A stretch of 64,000 bases of DNA from Nitrococcus mobilis (GCA_024102725.1 JAGFJL010000123.1:1-64000), one strand, 5' to 3'. Positions 40,595 through 48,394 are shown, counted from the first letter of the stretch. Numbers and translations are program-made. The notes: a model not told the origin generated them from the sequence alone.

Positions 40595-42073
40595 TTACTC
40601 CTGCAGCGTTTTGGAGACGAGTTCCGAGGGCCAACCGCCTCCCAACGCCTTGTACAAGGTGATGGTGTCGCTGAGAATCTGCTGATGTAACGTAAGCCGC
40701 AGCAGTTCGGCCGACAACAGCCTGCGCTGCGATTCAAAAACCTGCAGCTGCGAGACCAGACCCATCTCAAGCTGGGCCCGAACCTGTGCGTTGACGGTTC
40801 TGAGATCCTCAAGCTGATCCTTGAGCGCTTGCATCTGCCTCTTACGAAAAGCCAAGCTCACTAGAGCGTTTTCGACTTCCTCGTAAGCCGTGATAACGGT
40901 CCTTCGGTATTGCTCCGCTGCAATTTTGGCGCGCGCCTCGTTGACATTAACGTTCGCCTTGAGCGAGGCATCGAAGATCGGCACGTTAATGGCCGGTGCG
41001 AGCCCCAACGTGAAGCCTTTGAGCAATGATGACAGCACGCTGCTTACGACCCCACCATTGGCTGTCAGGCTAAAGGATGGTAAGCGAGCGAGCCGCGCCT
41101 GTCCGACCAGATTATAGGCCTGCAGCACGCGATACTCGGCGGCAATGATATCCGGCCGGCGCGAGAGCAAATCGGCTGGCAGCCCGGCCGGGACATCGGG
41201 TACGTGCACACGCTCGAGCTGCCCCACGACTGGCACCTTGAGCTCACCGGCCGGCGTACCGAGCAGCGTAGCCAGCTGGTTCTCCGCGACCCGGCGCTGG
41301 CGCTCGAACTCCAGCAGCAGCTGCTGCAGATCGCTGACCTCGGCGCGCTGCTGCAGCACCGTGGTCCGCGCTACCAGCCCATCCCGATATTGTCTCTCAT
41401 AGATCGCCAGAATCTGCCGGTTCTTTACCAGGAACTTGTGCTGCTGGCCGCGCTGCTCATCGAGTTGGCGGATCAAAAAGTAAATACTGGCAACATCGGA
41501 GGCAAGCGTCAGGTAACCGGCACGCCAGTCCGCCTGCGAAGCACGCAAGGCCGCCTGCTGAGCCTCGACCCCCTTGCGCAGCTTACCCCAGATGTCGATC
41601 TCCCAGTTCAAGGCGCCACGCGCACTGTACTGGTGGGTGGTGCTCGGATCGGCGAATTCCCCTGGGAGGATCTCAACACGAGAACGGGTCACGCTTGCCT
41701 GCGTCGTCGCAGCCACGGTCGGCAACCTCGTTGCCTGCGCCTGCCCCACGGCGGCGCGCGCTTCCGCGATGCGCCCGGCCAGGATCCTGAGGTCTATGCC
41801 CTGCGCAACGGCTTGCCGAATGAGACCATCAAGATAAGGATCCCGAAAACCGCGCCACCAGCCGGGTTGAATGGTGTTGGCAGCAACAATCCCGGCGGGA
41901 TGCGCCGACCAGATCGGCTTGTTCGGCGCCTGCGGGATCGTGTATTCGGGGCCGAAAAAGCTACTGCAAGCACTGAGCAGGCCAAGGCTCATCCCGACAA
42001 AAAGAGCGCGGCAGGCGTTTATCGACGGCCGTTCGGCGCATTCATTGCCGATTTTCGAGCGCTGGACCCGCAT
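40595..42073 (-). CDS. NodT-family outer-membrane efflux lipoprotein (TolC-like)
   Basis: 492 residues. The signal peptide ends in the lipobox LLSAC (Cys36), so the channel is lipid-anchored like CusC/OprM/NodT proteins. Two outer-membrane-factor repeats follow, with WEIDIWGKLRKGVEAQ, LLSRRPDIIAAEYRVLQAY and FDASLKANVNVNEARAKIA as family marks. It forms the outer-membrane exit of the secretion system. It lies 141 bp after the second peptide gene and 36 bp before the FHA gene. NodT channels more often serve RND or MFS pumps, so its pairing with a C39 exporter is less usual. Confidence 0.92.
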   Translation of the reverse strand: MRVQRSKIGNECAERPSINACRALFVGMSLGLLSACSSFFGPEYTIPQAPNKPIWSAHPAGIVAANTIQPGWWRGFRDPYLDGLIRQAVAQGIDLRILAGRIAEARAAVGQAQATRLPTVAATTQASVTRSRVEILPGEFADPSTTHQYSARGALNWEIDIWGKLRKGVEAQQAALRASQADWRAGYLTLASDVASIYFLIRQLDEQRGQQHKFLVKNRQILAIYERQYRDGLVARTTVLQQRAEVSDLQQLLLEFERQRRVAENQLATLLGTPAGELKVPVVGQLERVHVPDVPAGLPADLLSRRPDIIAAEYRVLQAYNLVGQARLARLPSFSLTANGGVVSSVLSSLLKGFTLGLAPAINVPIFDASLKANVNVNEARAKIAAEQYRRTVITAYEEVENALVSLAFRKRQMQALKDQLEDLRTVNAQVRAQLEMGLVSQLQVFESQRRLLSAELLRLTLHQQILSDTITLYKALGGGWPSELVSKTLQE

Positions 42074-42214
42074 GTCTGGTGGCCCTCTTCAAAGCCTACC
42101 GCCCCAGGTATAAAAGGGCTGCTATGGATTCGTTTTCCTAAAGTCTGGTACATGCGGCTCAGCGGTCAATGCGGCGCGTGCGCAAAACGGAGCGCCGCAT
42201 CCGCCGCCGCGCAA

Positions 42215-42517
42215 TCAGCCCATTTGACTCTGAACGATGACGGCATTTTGTTCGATTCGGTTGTTGTCGCCGATGGCCAGCGCCGTTTGCTGGACAAAGG
42301 CATACTGTACCTGAGAGGCACCCGCGCCGAGCGCCAGAGTCTGCGCAAAAGCAAACGGCAAAGGAAACCGGCGAGCGAACTTCTGCAGCATGCGCTGCAT
42401 CGAATATTGACGAGCAAGGGCCCCAAACAGGGCGCTACTGCCCCCTACAACGTGCCGCCGTGCTTGCCGGTCCAGGGTTTTCTCGGCACTGAGGTCTTGG
42501 ATCGTGAGTGCTGACAT
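42215..42517 (-). CDS. GG-leader secreted peptide precursor B
   Basis: 100 residues from ATG 42517 (AGGAGAG upstream). Leader of 26 residues: LTIQDLSAEKTLDRQA then RRHVVGG, with DL at 8-9, LD at 15-16 and GG at 25-26. The 74-residue core starts with a basic amphipathic stretch (ARQYSMQRMLQKFARRF) and ends in a 33-residue segment that aligns without gaps to the C-terminus of precursor A (QVQYAFVQQT then IGDNN). About 11 of 33 positions are identical. The alternating Q-x-Q-x-A pattern suggests beta-strands. Likely substrate of the neighbouring C39 exporter; activity unknown. Confidence 0.78.
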   Translation of the reverse strand: MSALTIQDLSAEKTLDRQARRHVVGGSSALFGALARQYSMQRMLQKFARRFPLPFAFAQTLALGAGASQVQYAFVQQTALAIGDNNRIEQNAVIVQSQMG

Positions 42518-42550
42518 GATGCTCTCTCCTGTGAGTACCTCGCCAAAGTA

Positions 42551-42579
42551 GGCGGGGGTTGTTGCAGGAAACCCCCGCC
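42551..42579 (-). other. Stem-loop between the two peptide genes
   Basis: GGCGGGGGTT and AACCCCCGCC form a ten-pair stem with a nine-base loop, 18 bases after the stop of precursor A. No U-tract follows in the reading direction, so it is more likely an mRNA-stability or attenuating hairpin than a full terminator. It could let precursor A be made in excess over downstream genes. Confidence 0.55.
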
Positions 42580-42596
42580 GATTTGGGGCGGGACGT

Positions 42597-42848
42597 TCAG
42601 ACGCGCTGGCCTTGACCAATGACTCCGTTTGCACCGAATGGTTTCAAATCACCCAACCCAACCACCGTATTGTTGATGACGGCGACCTGAATCTGCGGAG
42701 TAATAGTTTGGTTTAGAACGATGGGAGACTGAGAAGGCTTGAAATATCCATACTCCCAACCGCCCTTCACGCCACCTTTCACTCGCCGGCTCGCCTGCCG
42801 GTCCAACGCTTTGGTCGCGCTCAGGTCACGGATCATAATGCTCGCCAT
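42597..42848 (-). CDS. GG-leader secreted peptide precursor A
   Basis: 83 residues from ATG 42848, with AAGGAG eight bases upstream; a GTG nine bases earlier is less well placed. The leader has the same plan as precursor B: IMIRDLSATKALDRQA, then RRVKGG ending at residue 26. A second GG occurs at 29-30, so the cut site could be either. The 57-residue core (or 53) holds WEYGYFKPSQSPIV and the shared C-terminal segment QIQVAVINNTVVGLGD. It is the first gene of the operon, 76 bases after the predicted -12 element. Very Asn/Gln/Gly/Val-rich; a beta-rich assembly is possible but unproven. Confidence 0.8.
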   Translation of the reverse strand: MASIMIRDLSATKALDRQASRRVKGGVKGGWEYGYFKPSQSPIVLNQTITPQIQVAVINNTVVGLGDLKPFGANGVIGQGQRV

Positions 42849-42923
42849 ATCTTGCACTCCTTCCTAACTGTCGATTGCAGAGGGTCTTCATTCCGAGAGC
42901 AACACTCTCGTTGCTTAATATTA

Positions 42924-42939
42924 TGCAATTTACCTGCCA
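42924..42939 (-). promoter_or_regulatory. Sigma-54 promoter of the secretion operon
   Basis: On the minus strand TGGCAGGTAAATTGCA differs from consensus TGGCACG-N4-TTGCA at one base. Expected start is near 42913, giving a ~65-base leader to precursor A. An inverted repeat TTCCG-AAAGA-CGGAA (42944-42958) abuts the -24 side. IHF site and palindrome lie further upstream, and the operon's last gene encodes a sigma-54 activator. Confidence 0.75.
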
Positions 42940-42982
42940 CACGTTCCGAAAGACGGAAATTTAAAGCATATATATGATTTTT

Positions 42983-42995
42983 AATCAATTAATTG
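42983..42995 (+). promoter_or_regulatory. IHF-binding consensus
   Basis: AATCAATTAATTG matches WATCAANNNNTTR at every defined position, in an AT-rich stretch about 70-80 bp upstream of the predicted sigma-54 start. This is the usual place for the IHF bend that brings a distal activator to sigma-54 polymerase. Confidence 0.6.
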
Positions 42996-43083
42996 CAGGA
43001 CCGAGATCACGACGAGCCACCGGGAAGTACCCTGACCAATCAAAAAACATTTTCTATTAACGAACTTTTCCTGTCGAAAGAGT

Positions 43084-43097
43084 TGTCTTAAAAGACA
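43084..43097. promoter_or_regulatory. Palindrome, candidate activator-binding site
   Basis: TGTCTT-AA-AAGACA is a perfect inverted repeat about 170 bp upstream of the sigma-54 start and beyond the IHF site. It is suitably placed as an enhancer for the operon's own activator. It also lies upstream of the divergent MinD-like gene and could serve both directions. Confidence 0.45.
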
Positions 43098-43249
43098 CAA
43101 TTAACCGCAAACCGGTGAACTGCTCGGCCGGGTTGCCACCCGAGACTCGGTCGCTCGGATAGCCCCGAGATCGATACAGAATCTAGAATTAACGTAGGGC
43201 ATCTCATGGCCTGCCTGAGCTCTAGCGGGATGCAATAATCACAAGGGGC

Positions 43250-44029
43250 ATGACGATGGCGCAGATCGTATCGGTACACTCCTACCGAGGCGGAACCGGC
43301 AAGAGCAACATCACAGCGAACCTCGCCTTCCTGCTGGCAAAACGAGGACAGCGTATTGCCGTGTTGGACACGGACATCCAATCGCCCGGCGTTCACTTGA
43401 TCTTCGGTATCGAACCCGAGCGTATGGTCTACACCCTCTCCGATTTCGTATTCGGCAAATGCGAGCTGGCTGAAACGGTCTACGACATCGATCACAACTG
43501 CGGTTTGGCTGATTCAGCCGGCAAACTCTATTTGTTACCCTCCAGCCTGGCGGTGGACGACATATCCCGCGTGGTTGGCGAAGGCTATGATGTCCACTGC
43601 TTTAGCAGGGAGTTCAAGCAGCTCATCGCCGAGTTGCAGCTCGATTTCCTGTTTCTAGACACGCATCCGGGGCTCAACCGGGAAACCCTGCTCACCGCCG
43701 CCATCTCCGATCAATTACTGATCCTGCTGCGGCCAGACAAACAGGACTATCATGGAACCGCGGTCCTACTGGAGGTCGCAAGCCGTCTGCAGGTGCCTAA
43801 CATTTATCTGGTGGTCAACAAGGTGGCCGAACGCGTTGATCCGGAAACGATGCGCAGCCAGATTCGTTCAGCCTATGGCTATGAAGTGATCGGTATTCTG
43901 CCTTTGGACGCCACGATGGCGATACTCGGCAGCCGGGAACTGTTCGTCGGATGCCAGCCACAGCATCCGCTGACCAAAGAGCTGATCACCATCGCTGCAC
44001 GTCTTATGAGCGGCGGAAATGCATGCTAA
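43250..44029 (+). CDS. MinD/ParA-like ATPase
   Basis: 259 residues. The deviant Walker A motif YRGGTGKSN lies at 12-20, switch I LDTDIQSPGVHLIFG follows, and the Walker B-like FLFLDTHPGL is near 139. These are features of the MinD/ParA/TadZ family of membrane- or DNA-associated positioning ATPases. No C-terminal amphipathic membrane helix typical of MinD is evident. A ribosome site AAGGGG precedes the first ATG; a second ATG six bases on is equally possible. The patatin gene overlaps its end by 7 bp. It is divergent from the secretion operon, so it may position or license the secretion machine. That role is inference. Confidence 0.86.
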   Translation: MTMAQIVSVHSYRGGTGKSNITANLAFLLAKRGQRIAVLDTDIQSPGVHLIFGIEPERMVYTLSDFVFGKCELAETVYDIDHNCGLADSAGKLYLLPSSLAVDDISRVVGEGYDVHCFSREFKQLIAELQLDFLFLDTHPGLNRETLLTAAISDQLLILLRPDKQDYHGTAVLLEVASRLQVPNIYLVVNKVAERVDPETMRSQIRSAYGYEVIGILPLDATMAILGSRELFVGCQPQHPLTKELITIAARLMSGGNAC

Positions 44030-45066
44030 CCACAGGAAACCGCAAACGCCCGGGCCGAATCTGGCCATCCCGCAGCCGGGACATGGCCGCAGCAAATAGT
44101 CTCGATCGTCAAAAGCCGATCGAATCGCAACTGGAAGCGGAGGACTACAGCACGCTGCACCGGCTGGCAACGGCCGGCGAACATCGCCTGGTCGTCTCAC
44201 TCGGAGGTGGCGCCACCGCGGGATTGTGCGGCAACATCGCCCTTACCCGCCTGCTTGAAGAGCTGGGCCTTAAACAGCATATTAGCGAGCTTTGGGGAAC
44301 CAGCGCTGGCGCAATCGTCGGGGGAAGCTGGACTACCGGCACCACCGCCGCCGAGATGCTCGCCACAATCCGTAATCTCAACTCCAAAGATACGGTCGAC
44401 CTATGCCACGCGGCCATCTTGCGCTCCTTGCTGCTCCGCCCGTTCGGACGATTCCTACCCGATGGCCTCATCCAAGGCCGACGGCTTGCTTTGTTGATCG
44501 ATGCAGGTCTGAAGGTCAAAGACTTTCAAAGCTGTACCATCCCGTTTCGCTGCATCGCTTGTAGCGACGACGGCCGCAATCGCCGCAAGGTCTTCCGCAA
44601 AGGACTGCTGTTACCCGCCATCCTCTCCAGCATGAGCCTGCCCGGCATTCTGGCCCCACGGCCTGCGCTCGAGGGCGAGGAATGTGGTTACTACGACGGT
44701 GGATTAGTAGAGAAGACCCCCTTGATCTCGCCGATCGCCGAGCACCTGCGCAGTGGGGACAAGCGCAAGCTCTTGCTGATCGCCACCCATTTCAGCGGCG
44801 ATGAGCGCCGCAAACCCGCACGCGGCTTCATCCACCGCTTCGTGCAGAGCATCTACGCGCTCGAGGAGGCCCTATGGGGGTATCAGCTCAAGGAAGCGCG
44901 GCAGCGCTACCGGGACAAAGTCACCCTCTTGCTCTTGAACCCTCATATTGTCGAACCAACGCTGTTCGATTTCAGCCACGTTACCGAGCATTACCTGCGA
45001 GCACGCGAGAATTTCAAGCATAAACTGCGCAATGGCTCGCTCGCTTTGACTTTCGGCGCCGACTAG
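44023..45066 (+). CDS. Patatin-like phospholipase
   Basis: 347 residues from ATG 44023, which overlaps the MinD-like stop; a start at 44083 is the alternative. The oxyanion loop LGGGATAGLCGN, nucleophile motif GTSAG (Ser near residue 94) and catalytic Asp in YYDGGLVEKTP (near 226) are all intact, so an active lipid acyl hydrolase is expected. No signal peptide or GG leader is seen, so it is probably cytoplasmic or needs another export route. Translational coupling with the ATPase suggests a joint function, perhaps membrane remodelling or as an effector. Its 3' end overlaps the convergent FHA gene by 4 bp. Confidence 0.88.
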   Translation: MLTTGNRKRPGRIWPSRSRDMAAANSLDRQKPIESQLEAEDYSTLHRLATAGEHRLVVSLGGGATAGLCGNIALTRLLEELGLKQHISELWGTSAGAIVGGSWTTGTTAAEMLATIRNLNSKDTVDLCHAAILRSLLLRPFGRFLPDGLIQGRRLALLIDAGLKVKDFQSCTIPFRCIACSDDGRNRRKVFRKGLLLPAILSSMSLPGILAPRPALEGEECGYYDGGLVEKTPLISPIAEHLRSGDKRKLLLIATHFSGDERRKPARGFIHRFVQSIYALEEALWGYQLKEARQRYRDKVTLLLLNPHIVEPTLFDFSHVTEHYLRARENFKHKLRNGSLALTFGAD

Positions 45067-45587
45067 CGTGTTGTCCTCTTATCCGTCTCGACGAGACGGC
45101 GCTGGATACCGCCGTCAGAGCCAAGAAAACGAGCCAGCAGGTCATCGACCTCCTGCTTGACCTTGTTCCGATCGATACCGATCTCAACCAAGCCTTGTGA
45201 ATTGAACAAGCGCTGCGGGCAATGAAACAATAGCAACTGCTCTCCCAAGGCGAGGCTATCACCGTGGCTCAGACGCCACTCCCGGCGGGGGGGAATCTTC
45301 TGCCCATTGACATAAACACCGTTGCGAGAGCCGATATCCACTATGGAATAGCGGTCTTCCTCACAAGTGACGTAGGCATGCTCACGGCTTACGGTGGCCG
45401 AGGCCAAGATAAGATGGTTCGTATCACGGCGCCCGATAGTGGTGCGGGGGCGGTTTAGCTCCGTTTTTTGACCGACACCGCGGCCATGGATCACTATCAG
45501 CTGCGCCGTATTCGCTGCCGTGCCATCGCCTCGCAGTAATGCGCACACATTGAACACCTGGGTCGAGGTCTCGTTCTCCTCCATCAT
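45063..45587 (-). CDS. FHA-domain protein
   Basis: 174 residues. One FHA domain (about 45-125) with TTIGRRDTNHLILASATVSREHA, VDIGSRNGVYVNGQKI and GDSLALGEQLLLF; the phosphothreonine-binding Arg, Ser and Asn are present. Flanks are short; the C-terminal helix is charged. It is probably soluble. This is the second FHA protein of the locus after the membrane one at 38153-40558. It converges tail-to-tail (4-bp overlap) with the patatin gene, so the two transcripts may interfere. No partner kinase is visible. Confidence 0.88.
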   Translation of the reverse strand: MMEENETSTQVFNVCALLRGDGTAANTAQLIVIHGRGVGQKTELNRPRTTIGRRDTNHLILASATVSREHAYVTCEEDRYSIVDIGSRNGVYVNGQKIPPRREWRLSHGDSLALGEQLLLFHCPQRLFNSQGLVEIGIDRNKVKQEVDDLLARFLGSDGGIQRRLVETDKRTTR

Positions 45588-45767
45588 TTTGCACTTCCGG
45601 GTGGTTGCACAGGTGCACTAAGGAAGTATACGGCATCGTGCTTCGCGCCAATCCCGCTCGATCGTTTCGGCCTGCGTTACCCGCCAGCGCACCAAGGTGG
45701 CGTCTACGGCCCGCCCAATGCGAGAGGCGCCCGCGGTAACGCTGGACTTTGTTCGGCACAACATCGG

Positions 45768-46361
45768 CTAACCGATCTCATGCTGCATTTCCGCAAGCGA
45801 GTGCGCCGGCGGGATGTCGGCGTTAATGTTCTCGCCTAGCTGGCGCCTGATTTGGCTGGTCGAGAACAAACCTCGCACCCGCTGGACCTTGGTGGCCTCA
45901 TCGACCTCCAATACGAGCACATGCTGGCGCTCGAGCGCCCGCAACGTCTCGACGATATGGCCTACCAAGGCATTGCGAACGCTGATCATGTTAAGACCGA
46001 CGATCTCCGGTTGCGGCGTCATTATGGCTTGGACACGAATCGCAGCATGCGGAATTCGGGTTTCTTGAACCAGCTTAACGGGCCGCTCCCCCTGAATGTC
46101 TCTAGCGGTGATGACGCCGACGATCTGTTCGTGCTCGTCGATAACCAGCAGCAGGCGTACACCGGCCCGCTTCATCTTCTCCAAAGCCGTATCAATCGAG
46201 ACCTCCGGGGAGACGGTAATTGGCCTCACGCGGCGGAAATCCGTCATGACCTCCACGGCCGGGCTATCCCAGTGTACGATTTCGGGAGGCTCGGCCGGGC
46301 GCTCGAAAGTTATTTCCGGCTGCAAGTGGATATGGGAGAGAACAGCAAACTCATGCTTCAT
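45768..46361 (-). CDS. Tandem CBS-domain protein
   Basis: 197 residues. Two CBS motifs: about 35-95 (VMTDFRRVRPITVSPEVSID, LLLVIDEHEQIVGVITARDI) and 110-175 (IMTPQPEIVGLNMISV, VLVLEVDEATKVQRVRGLFS). CBS pairs bind adenine nucleotides such as AMP, ATP or c-di-AMP and act as energy sensors. The N-terminus has no signal or membrane segment. It lies 180 bp upstream of the FHA gene on the same strand and may be co-transcribed with it. It is taken as the right edge of the secretion locus with modest confidence. Confidence 0.87.
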   Translation of the reverse strand: MKHEFAVLSHIHLQPEITFERPAEPPEIVHWDSPAVEVMTDFRRVRPITVSPEVSIDTALEKMKRAGVRLLLVIDEHEQIVGVITARDIQGERPVKLVQETRIPHAAIRVQAIMTPQPEIVGLNMISVRNALVGHIVETLRALERQHVLVLEVDEATKVQRVRGLFSTSQIRRQLGENINADIPPAHSLAEMQHEIG

Positions 46362-46799
46362 CGCCGGGCTCCTTTACCTACGTCCCGCTTACGGTACCGG
46401 CCTGGAGGTGTTTACCTACCTCGGAAAGCCTTCGCTCGGATCGAACGGTGAGCCACCGCGCCCAAGAAGGAGGACTGGAACCGTGCCCGCAAATAAGCTT
46501 GCACACTTGCGCTGTCTCGCTTCACCAGGACGACCATGGCCATCGGCACCTTCTGCAACAATACCTCTGTTGGCGCTTCATAGCGCAGCACAGCCCCTGA
46601 TAAGCAGTGTAGATGATTTGCCTTTCCGCCTCAGCTCGGCGACGGGCCATGGCATCGGTCCTAACCGCGAGGATCGCGCTTGTCTACCCCCAGGCCGGTT
46701 CTGCCGGGAGTTCGACCCCGCACTACCTGGAAATGCTAGGGAGCGCATGAGAAAGCGACAAGATAGAATTAGTGGTCCGGCTAAAGTTATTAAAAGTTA
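46362..46799. other. 438-bp intergenic stretch
   Basis: Lies between the CBS gene and the end of the zinc-ribbon gene. No supported gene: the long plus-strand frame 46096-47070 crosses two real genes on the other strand and shows no domain. The right end (46755-46800) is markedly AT-rich. Nothing else was recognised. Confidence 0.4.
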
Positions 46800-47063
46800 T
46801 TATATGTATTTACCAATTAAAAACTTACCAACCCCATATACGATTAACCCTGATAAAATCATTATCATGCCTACGGGAGGCTTAAAAAAGAAAAGCGCCA
46901 ATGCACCGGTCGCCGCCATGAAAAGACCGGCGGACTCCCATTTGGGTCCCTCATGTTGGCTTGCCATAGGATCGCCCTTGACAAGCGGCGCCTTGCAACG
47001 CGAGCACACGGGGTTCTTATCAGAGACATACTTGGCACACTCACTACATTTAATCAAAGCCAT
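46800..47063 (-). CDS. Zinc-ribbon membrane protein
   Basis: 87 residues from ATG 47063, placed so that the zinc ribbon starts the protein: Cys6, Cys9, Cys20 and Cys23 (CSEC and CSRC). Two hydrophobic helices follow, about 45-58 and 62-80 (the second VGMIMILSGLIVYGVGKFL). The layout zinc ribbon plus two helices is common among short uncharacterised proteins. Base composition is clearly lower in GC than its neighbours near the 3' end. Function unknown. Confidence 0.78.
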   Translation of the reverse strand: MALIKCSECAKYVSDKNPVCSRCKAPLVKGDPMASQHEGPKWESAGLFMAATGALALFFFKPPVGMIMILSGLIVYGVGKFLIGKYI

Positions 47064-47338
47064 TTCGTGAACCTGCCACGTAGAAGGAAATCTCAGTGAG
47101 AGATTAGCACAATGTCGCCACGGATTGGCCGGAACCGAGAGGGGTTTCCGAGCATGCGGTGAGCAATCCGACCACGTTATTGCCACATCGGCGGGATAAT
47201 CGACGCGCACCGCGCGCCTGCATGTGTATTCACCGACCGCCGGTTAAAAAGGTAACAATCGCCCACTGATCTGGCATGATACGACTATCTGGAGCCGGCC
47301 CGTGCTGCAGGCCAGGTCGTGACAAGGGAGGCCATCCG

Positions 47339-47605
47339 ATGCTTATCGACGTTGATGCCCTTGCCGATGAGGTTGCCGAGTTGTGCCGGCGCCTCGATGC
47401 TGCGGAATCCGGTCGAGAGGCTAGCGATCGCACCACCCTCGCCGATGACCGGCAAAGACTCCGCGAAATCGGAGAACTGGCCCAGCAGCACGGTGGCACC
47501 ACCCTTATGCTACAACTCGTTTATGTGGCAAGTTGGACCTATCGCAACACCGTTAACACCACCAATGTGCATTGGCAGGGAATCGGCGGCTGGCAACAGC
47601 AATGA
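47339..47605 (+). CDS. Small protein of unknown function
   Basis: 88 residues from ATG 47339, chosen because AGGGAGG lies seven bases upstream. The first ~60 residues are helical and strongly acidic (VDALADEVAELCRRLDAAESG). The C-terminal end turns hydrophobic and aromatic (LVYVASWTYRNTVNTTNVHW). I do not recognise the family. It precedes the helix-hairpin-helix gene by ~118 bp on the same strand. Confidence 0.55.
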   Translation: MLIDVDALADEVAELCRRLDAAESGREASDRTTLADDRQRLREIGELAQQHGGTTLMLQLVYVASWTYRNTVNTTNVHWQGIGGWQQQ

Positions 47606-47722
47606 GCCGCTCGGACGGCAACGCCCCCCGAGAGCGGGCCCAGAAGGTCACCCGAAATGCCGATCCCGATGCTTGCGTTCACACACATCCACCTATAAAA
47701 CTCATGGCCGGTACTTACCGTT

Positions 47723-48379
47723 GTGGCGCCCGTCATCCACAAAACCCTCGCCGCGGTCGTATTGAAGCGCCATGGCACTACATTTGCCACACAGGGCGGC
47801 AGCCGCGTGGCTAAGAACACGCCTTCGGCTCTCTTCCAGCTTCTCAATATCGCCCTCTTGCTGAGCGCCCGCATTCGCGCGGCGAACGCAATGGAAGCCG
47901 CGGTGGCACTCCGCAAGGCCGGACTGACCACACCCCGGAAAATGGCCGAGGCTTCTTGGCAGGACCGCGTCGATATCATCACCCGGCATGGCTACAAGCG
48001 TTACGACGAGCGCACCGCCACGATGCTCGGTGACACCGCCCAGCTCGTCCTCGAGCGCTACCATGGCGATCTGCGCCAATTGCGCATACAGGCACACTAC
48101 CAACTCGCCAAGGAGAGGGCGTTGCTAAAAGGGTTCAAAGGCATCGGCAATACGGGTGCCGACATATTCCTGCGTGAGGTACAACTCGTCTGGGATGAAG
48201 TCTACCCGTATGCGGACGAGAAAGTCCTGCGCAGCGCCGAGAAACTGGGATTGCCGAGTGACCCGCAAGGGCTCTCGGCGCTGGTGGCCCGCGAGGACTT
48301 CGCTCGGCTGGCGGCCGGGTTGATCCGGGTCGACCTGGAGCGGGCCTACGAGAAAGTCCGCGCCGAAGCGCTTGGATAA
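47723..48379 (+). CDS. Helix-hairpin-helix protein, DNA glycosylase/endonuclease III-like
   Basis: 218 residues from a GTG at 47723. Helical throughout, with LLKGFKGIGNTGADIFLREVQLVW as the helix-hairpin-helix motif (residues ~132-155) used by base-excision enzymes to hold DNA. The catalytic Asp region of HhH-GPD proteins would follow it; PYADEKVLRSAEKLGLP occupies that place. No Fe-S cysteine cluster is present, so it is not a complete endonuclease III. It may be a divergent DNA-repair or DNA-binding protein. The start is uncertain, as no good ribosome site precedes the GTG. Confidence 0.65.
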   Translation: MAPVIHKTLAAVVLKRHGTTFATQGGSRVAKNTPSALFQLLNIALLLSARIRAANAMEAAVALRKAGLTTPRKMAEASWQDRVDIITRHGYKRYDERTATMLGDTAQLVLERYHGDLRQLRIQAHYQLAKERALLKGFKGIGNTGADIFLREVQLVWDEVYPYADEKVLRSAEKLGLPSDPQGLSALVAREDFARLAAGLIRVDLERAYEKVRAEALG

Positions 48380-48394
48380 TGCAGTGCCGCGCCA

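Noticed and set aside
44083-44130. NSLDRQKP stretch near the patatin N-terminus resembling a GG-leader LDRQ motif
   Set aside because: No DL before it at the right distance and no Gly-Gly nearby; the following GGG belongs to the patatin oxyanion loop.
46096-47070. 324-residue plus-strand frame
   Set aside because: Runs across the CBS and zinc-ribbon genes on the other strand and shows no domain.
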